64,000 nucleotides of DNA from Gnetum montanum. Its lineage: Eukaryota; Streptophyta; Gnetopsida; Gnetales; Gnetaceae. The notes beneath the pieces are model-generated. The model was given only the letters and a program-made list of their open reading frames with translations, did no database searches and was not told the DNA's origin. The stretch spans positions 15,130 to 79,129 of the forward strand of contig MNCI01027278.1 in assembly GCA_015680685.1 (NCBI GenBank), in the 5' to 3' direction. Shown here one piece after another: positions 59,231-64,000 of this stretch. Numbering within the stretch: the first letter of the stretch is position 1; each line of letters starts with the position of its first letter. The position numbers and the translations under genes are program-made.

Positions 59231-60109
59231 ATGAACACCGCAAACTCCAACGCTACAACCACACCAGTCACAGACCTTGTAGGCACCATGGCCGTTCAAC
59301 AGCCTGTGGTACAACCCACAGTGGGGCCCCGCTGGTCTCTTAGATTGCAAGGGAGGAACCCCTCGTCTAATATTATAACTCAAGACCAGTACAATTTCAT
59401 ATGCATGAAAATACAAGCCGGCCTAGCTGTGGACCGAGCTGAAATGGAAGCTAAGAAGCAATACGAACTTTTCTATAGGGGAGGACAAGAGTTCATTCCT
59501 TCCCTGTACGATATCATCCCTATTCCAGAGCCTTACTCTGAGCTCATCTCACAACTCCTCCTGCAAAGGAGCCAGTCTCTAGACCAGCCTGTAGTAAATC
59601 CTCAACCGGAAGAGGAGGATGACTTCGCAGCCCAATCTGAGCATGAAGATTCGTACCATACTCTTAGTCCACAAACCTATGTCAACCCATTGTTTCATCC
59701 AGCCACAGGGAAAATTACATCCCTTCAACCATTTAGATTCACCCAAGCACAAATACCTCAACAAGAATCATCCGCACTTGTTCATATTCCTCCTGCAACC
59801 GACCCGCAACTCAATACACTTCCTCTTGCTATTCTCCTTGTAGACATGCATCAAAATGCTTTTACAAGCTATGTTCCTTCTCAGTTGGGCACACTAAAAA
59901 ACCTATCTCTGCTCTACTTGTGGAAAAACAACATGATAGGCAGCATTCCCCCATCTTTAGGGAACTACAACAATCTTCATAAAATTATATTTGATGAAAA
60001 TCAGCTAACGAGAGTCATTCCTCTGCAGCTTGGAAGGTTGCTGCTAAATGTTTTCAATGTAATGTCCAATTGTCTTGTAAATGATGGCTATGCCAAAATT
60101 TATATTTAA
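59231..60109 (+). pseudogene. A2 gag N-terminus fused in frame to LRR sequence
   Basis: The ATG at 59231 opens a Gag N-terminus colinear with A1 gag (GPRWSLRLQGRNPSSNII, QAGLAVDRAEMEAK, EFIPSLYDIIPIPEPYSEL). Near 59848 homology switches to the LRR receptor kinase, in frame: MHQNAFTSYVPSQLGTLKNL. The frame continues through four LRRs to 60109. The fusion has no other gag domain, so it is a rearrangement product. Whether it is expressed is unknown. Confidence 0.9.
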
Positions 60110-60842
60110 TTTTCTCTTTTAAATTCCTCCAGCTTAAATGTTTTGGATGTTGCTAGAAGGGTTCCCACTCAACCTATCAACACTACTTTTGAATGGGACC
60201 TTTATATGTGGTCCAATTCCTTGGAAGGCCTTGGCAAGCCTAGAAAACTTGATAAGTCTTGATTTGTCTGAGAACAAGCTCTCAGGTCATATTTCTAGGT
60301 CGATGGGAGAAATCAAGAAAATTTAGAGAATTTCTCTAGGGAACAACAAATTGCAAGGCAACATACCCTCCAAAATTAGGAGGCTTACCTCTACTCTGTA
60401 TGAGCTTTCAATACAAAATAACTACTTGTTGGGGGGAATTCTTGATGCAATTGGTAACCTAAAAAACCCAAGACATTTAGTCATGGTTCATAATAACCTT
60501 GCCAAGTACCATTCCTTCTAGGTTAGGATAATGTAATAATTTAGAGCTTTTGGACCTTTCTTCAAATAAGTTCGATGGCTCCATCCCACTGAAAGTGGCA
60601 AATCTCTACAACATTTAAATCTACTTCAATTTGTCACACAATTCCTTGCATTAAAGATTGCTAGTAGAAATTGGTAAGATGATTCACACTAAAGCCATAA
60701 ATGTTTCAACAAATAAAATTAGTGACACTATTCCATCTGATCTTGGAGGTTGCAACAACCTGCAACATCTGAATTTATCGTTTAATGAGTTTGAAGGATT
60801 AATTCCAAGGTCTTTGAGCCAGCAGCAAAACCTTATGCCATG
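59848..60842 (+). pseudogene. LRR receptor kinase ectodomain fragment
   Basis: Colinear with the minus-strand kinase at about 9570-8560: MHQNAFTSYVPSQLG, GPIPWKALASLENLISLDLS, YELSIQNN-like, LELLDLSSNKFDGSIPLKV-like and INVSTNKISDTIPSDLGGCN. Frameshifts and stops after 60109, at 60324 and elsewhere. Ends near 60842 within SLSQQQNLMP. No transmembrane or kinase part. Confidence 0.88.
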
Positions 60843-61822
60843 AACATGTTGATGTCCACACTCCCATGCTCTCATGGGGTCATGCTTATCAATGTCTCTA
60901 TTTCTCTCTCTTAATAACCACAGTAAAAATCATGCGAGTAGTGGGCATTTGAACTACTGGGTGGTGGCCATTCATGGTGGAAGTTACAATCATTAGTGGT
61001 GAATGTTACAAGTAGAACATGATGGCAATTACTTCATGGTTGTTATGTGCATTCGTTGTGGAGGATGTGGGCATTAATGGTAGGCATTACGAGCTTGCAT
61101 CACAGTTCTATAAAATTCTATAAAATGGCAGCAAAGGCAGTCTTCAAAAGGGGGGTTTCCCTACACATACAGGAGGCACCCTAGGCAATAGTCTCCTAAA
61201 ATCAGTTTTCTTTCCCAGTGTTGGTGTGACCAAAATTTGTGCATCAATGCCTTTTGGCACTAGAAAGAGGGCCATCTCTCTTACCTTTATTATCCCATTT
61301 TCTAAAATATTTATTTTTTTATCCTTTTCCAATCCCTATTTTGTTTCCCAAAAATTTCATTTTTCTAATTTCAAACATATTTTATTTAAAATTTCTATTT
61401 TTAGCCATTATTTTGAAAAAGCTTTTTACAGAATTTTCAAGCCCTTTATTTCCTTAAAAATTTTGGGTCTGATCACCCATTTTTCTTTAATCCCTTTTTT
61501 AAAAAAACAAAAAGCCCTTCTTTCTCAGTCCCATTTTTGAATTTTTGTTTTGGCGGTCCTTACCTTGGTCCTAGAATAGGTAAGGTGGTTTTATTTAGTT
61601 ATGCAATTTTAAATCTATTTTTTCTAAAATTTTGCATTTTACTATTTCCTTTTTAATTTTATAAGTATTGCAATTTTATACATTTATTTTTCTTTTCAAA
61701 AAAATATATCATATTTTAGGATTTTTTTTAACAAAAAAAATATTATTTTAGTATTTTCTTTTCTTTTTATGCAATTTTATAGTTTCATTCTAACAATTAT
61801 ATTTTATAGTTTTGTTTTATGA
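60843..61822. other. no gene; probable leader/LTR of a third Gypsy element
   Basis: T-rich from 61300, with many T and A runs, directly upstream of a gag frame. It may hold that element's LTR and leader, but I could not delimit LTR ends or a PBS. Confidence 0.4.
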
Positions 61823-63063
61823 GTGAACTTTGCTTTGCTTCTAACCAACCATGTCTTCACATCAAGGAATTTTCCAAGTTTTATTCCTAAGAGAACTCGA
61901 ACTAGGATGGTAGCTAATCAACCCCTAACTCCCTTCATTAGCAACCCCTTCAACTTCACTAATTATCACAATATCCCAAAACCACTTCAAAATATAAATT
62001 TATTTTTCAATCCCACAAACATTACTAGCAATGCCCTCCAACATAGACAATGGTTTGAACGCTTACTTGAGATCCACAACATTGTCCAAAATGATGTGGC
62101 ATGTAGAGTATTTGTGACAACTTTCAGGAGTAAGGCCACTGAATGGTTCTTAATGCTCCCAAATGCTTCCAATGACTCATGGCAGGAGTTCAAAAATAAG
62201 TTTTTGATCCAATTTGACAAATTCACTAGCCCTGCCATAGCATCAAGTAACTTCACAAGCTTAAGAAACCTACCTGGGGAGAACGTCTGGGATTACAACC
62301 TAAGATTCCTTCACTAGCTAGCCTATGTGCCAAGTGAGATGTGTCCACAACCCAATGGCATCCTCAACTTTTACCTTTCTACCATTGATCCATTCTTTGC
62401 CTATGCCATCAAATTTGATTCAAACATAATGAAAATACAGGGAGTAATGGCTAAAGCCATGGAGCTAGAAAAAATTACCCTTATGAACAACATTCAAACC
62501 CAGTTTGGGATGATAAGCATTAGTAATCCCATGCAATCTAATCCTCTACCTCTACCAACTTTCTCAATGGCCAATACTATGTTCCAAACTCCCATTCCCC
62601 TTCAAATGACTCAACCTACAAACAACTACTTTCAAGATCCCACATCTTCTTCATTCCTATCACCTAACACTTGTTTGAATGATGATCAATCAAAGACCTT
62701 AATCCAATCAATCATAAACCCACATGGGATATCCAACCCTACTAAACCCTCAACTCAAACTCAAGATCAAATGATCCATATATTAACTTCACTTCAAAAA
62801 CTTTCCAACGAAGTAGTTGAACTAGAGCGGAATAACAAGAAGGATCTTATACAACCAAAAAAGCCAAGTTCATCAGCCGATGATAATTATTGCCACCTCC
62901 ATAACACGATGCAACATTCTAAGAGGACTTATCCCCAATTCTTGGCATTATATGGCGATCACATCCAAGGTCAAAAAAATGGGAAACCTCCTATTATGGT
63001 CCTTAATGTACCTCATGAAACAAAAAATGAAGAGGTTTTCTCATTGGAGCAAGTTATGGTAAG
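61823..63063 (+). pseudogene. gag: Gag of a third Gypsy element (C), interrupted
   Basis: A frame from 61823 carries a retrotrans_gag capsid domain (QWFERLLEIHNIVQ, RSKATEWFLMLPNASNDSWQ, FKNKFLIQFDKF). A single TAG (62315-62317) is followed in frame by the rest of the protein to 63063. A CHLHN...H zinc-finger-like segment lies near 62892. At 63064 the frame runs into a family-B LTR, so the element was split by that insertion. Its pol lies outside this window, if present. Confidence 0.82.
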
Positions 63064-63889
63064 TGATGAGTTGTGATATCACGTACGTGATATCACATCC
63101 ATGATATCGCATCCACCCATGCAATATCGTGTACGCGATATCGCAGCCCACCGCAATGTCTATAAATAAGAGGCAACTTTCCCTATTTTAGATATCTAGA
63201 CTTAGACCCTTAGCCAAACTATAGCAGTTTTACCATTTCAGAGTTAGAATAATTTGCATGTGCCTGCAATAGGAGTCTTAAAGTGAACAGATCTTTATTC
63301 GAGAAAATTGTACCTAAGCACACATTTGTGTACGGAAATAAAGATGAACTTTCTGATAAACCTTGCAACATGTTAACTAAGCTAAATAGGATTTAATTAT
63401 TGTTAAATATTTAAATGCTTTCCTAGATAAGTAATCTCTCTCAACCCTTGACTCTCCTAGTTAAGTGCACTCAGTACGACTACTTTGAGCACGTGTGTAA
63501 TGCTTGGTAACCTAGTAACAAGTAGCATTTGGTAATCCCAATAGCGTTGCATTCATTTAGGGTGTGTGCGACAAGTGGGAATGGATTCTGGTGCTAGGAT
63601 AATTAGAACTTAGTTACTGAATAGTTAATGAAAGATAGTCATTTAGTTCTCTTCACCTTCCCCGCTTAGCATAGGACATTAAAAAGATAAAAGATATAAA
63701 AATCATATACCTCAAGCTTACTTAACCATATGACCGTGACAATACAAGTAAGTTTGGGAAGACATCGATTGATTAACCTTAAGTGTTCCATTAAGGCGCG
63801 TAAGCATTTAGTCCTTAGAGTTTGATCAGATCAGGCGTGAGATGCTCGTATTTGTATGGTTGAGTGTAGGGGTACCTCGCCACTCATCA
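63064..63889 (+). repeat. family-B LTR, forward, 5' LTR of an element extending beyond the window
   Basis: From TGATGAGTTGTGATATCACG to CGCCACTCATCA. U3 begins with the perfect palindrome GATATCACGTACGTGATATC and further GATATC(G/A)C words to about 63144. TATAAATAAGAGGC lies at about 63160. The PBS TTGGTGTTGTTGCCAAGGAC follows at 63890. Confidence 0.88.
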
Positions 63890-64000
63890 TTGGTGTTGTT
63901 GCCAAGGACTTAGTTGTTTGTGCGCTACGTAGAACATAGGAAATCATTCACATCGTTGGGACACTAGAACGAACCCTTAGGATTGATCAAAAATAAAAAT
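63890..64000 (+). mobile_element. PBS and start of the internal region of a family-B element
   Basis: The PBS (63890-63909) is followed by leader sequence (GTTTGTGCGCTACGTAGAAC) that corresponds, inverted, to the B1 leader near 43190. The window ends here. Confidence 0.75.

Overview
This window looks like nuclear DNA of a seed plant with a large, transposon-rich genome. The evidence is intron-bearing plant receptor-kinase genes, Ty3/Gypsy retrotransposons of the plant Tat type, a truncated LINE, tRNA-derived SINE-like pieces and very low gene density. A gymnosperm would fit, but I cannot prove it. Most coding sequence is decayed. Host-type loci are one nearly complete LRR receptor kinase on the minus strand (6952-10339, three in-frame TAG codons), two fragments of its relatives (3536-4382 and 59848-60842), the first two exons of a mitochondrial pyruvate carrier MPC1-like gene (45167-45591) and a broken receptor-like cytoplasmic kinase (49331-50360).

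The centrepiece is a 17.6-kb Tat-lineage Gypsy element, A1 (10546-28111). It has 1.26-kb LTRs, a perfect TGCAT target duplication, PBS and PPT, gag, protease, and a pol with RT, two RNases H and integrase. Protease and RT are separated by about 6 kb. That spacer holds a spliced-looking gene on the opposite strand (21282 down to 16730). Its eight or so exons join in phase across recognisable splice sites. It has its own TATA box, a 22-bp minisatellite in the probable 5' UTR and, in intron 1, 19 copies of a 38-bp unit, each a hairpin-forming palindrome. The predicted product (about 1056 codons, three in-frame stops) joins an FCP1/NIF-like HAD domain lacking its catalytic aspartates, a domain resembling the plant-specific 'putative transposon protein' family, a coiled coil and an acidic tail. 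The self-complementary word GCGTATACGC recurs in the LTRs, leader and intron array of A1, and again in a related truncated element A2 (57395-59847).

A second Gypsy family, B, has LTRs of about 0.8 kb bounded by TGATGAG/CTCATCA, with U3 regions full of GATATC palindromes. It occurs as a rearranged element on the minus strand (34719-44033) whose interior contains pol pieces in opposing orientations, two further reverse LTRs (54031-54841, 55787-56604), a mosaic of LTR pieces (4383-5365), and a 5' LTR at the right edge (63064-63889) inserted into the gag ORF of a third Gypsy element.

Layout: 1-6.9 kb decayed repeats and an LRR fragment; 7-10.3 kb LRR-RLK; 10.5-28.1 kb element A1, inserted about 200 bp upstream of the RLK start; 28-34.7 kb apparently empty; 34.7-44 kb element B1; 44-51.6 kb MPC1 and RLCK fragments plus a LINE; 51.6-57.4 kb B-family remnants; 57.4-60.8 kb element A2 fused to an LRR fragment; 61.8-64 kb a gag interrupted by a B element. 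No functional cooperation between loci is evident; the common themes are nesting, capture of host exons by retroelements, and decay by scattered stop codons.
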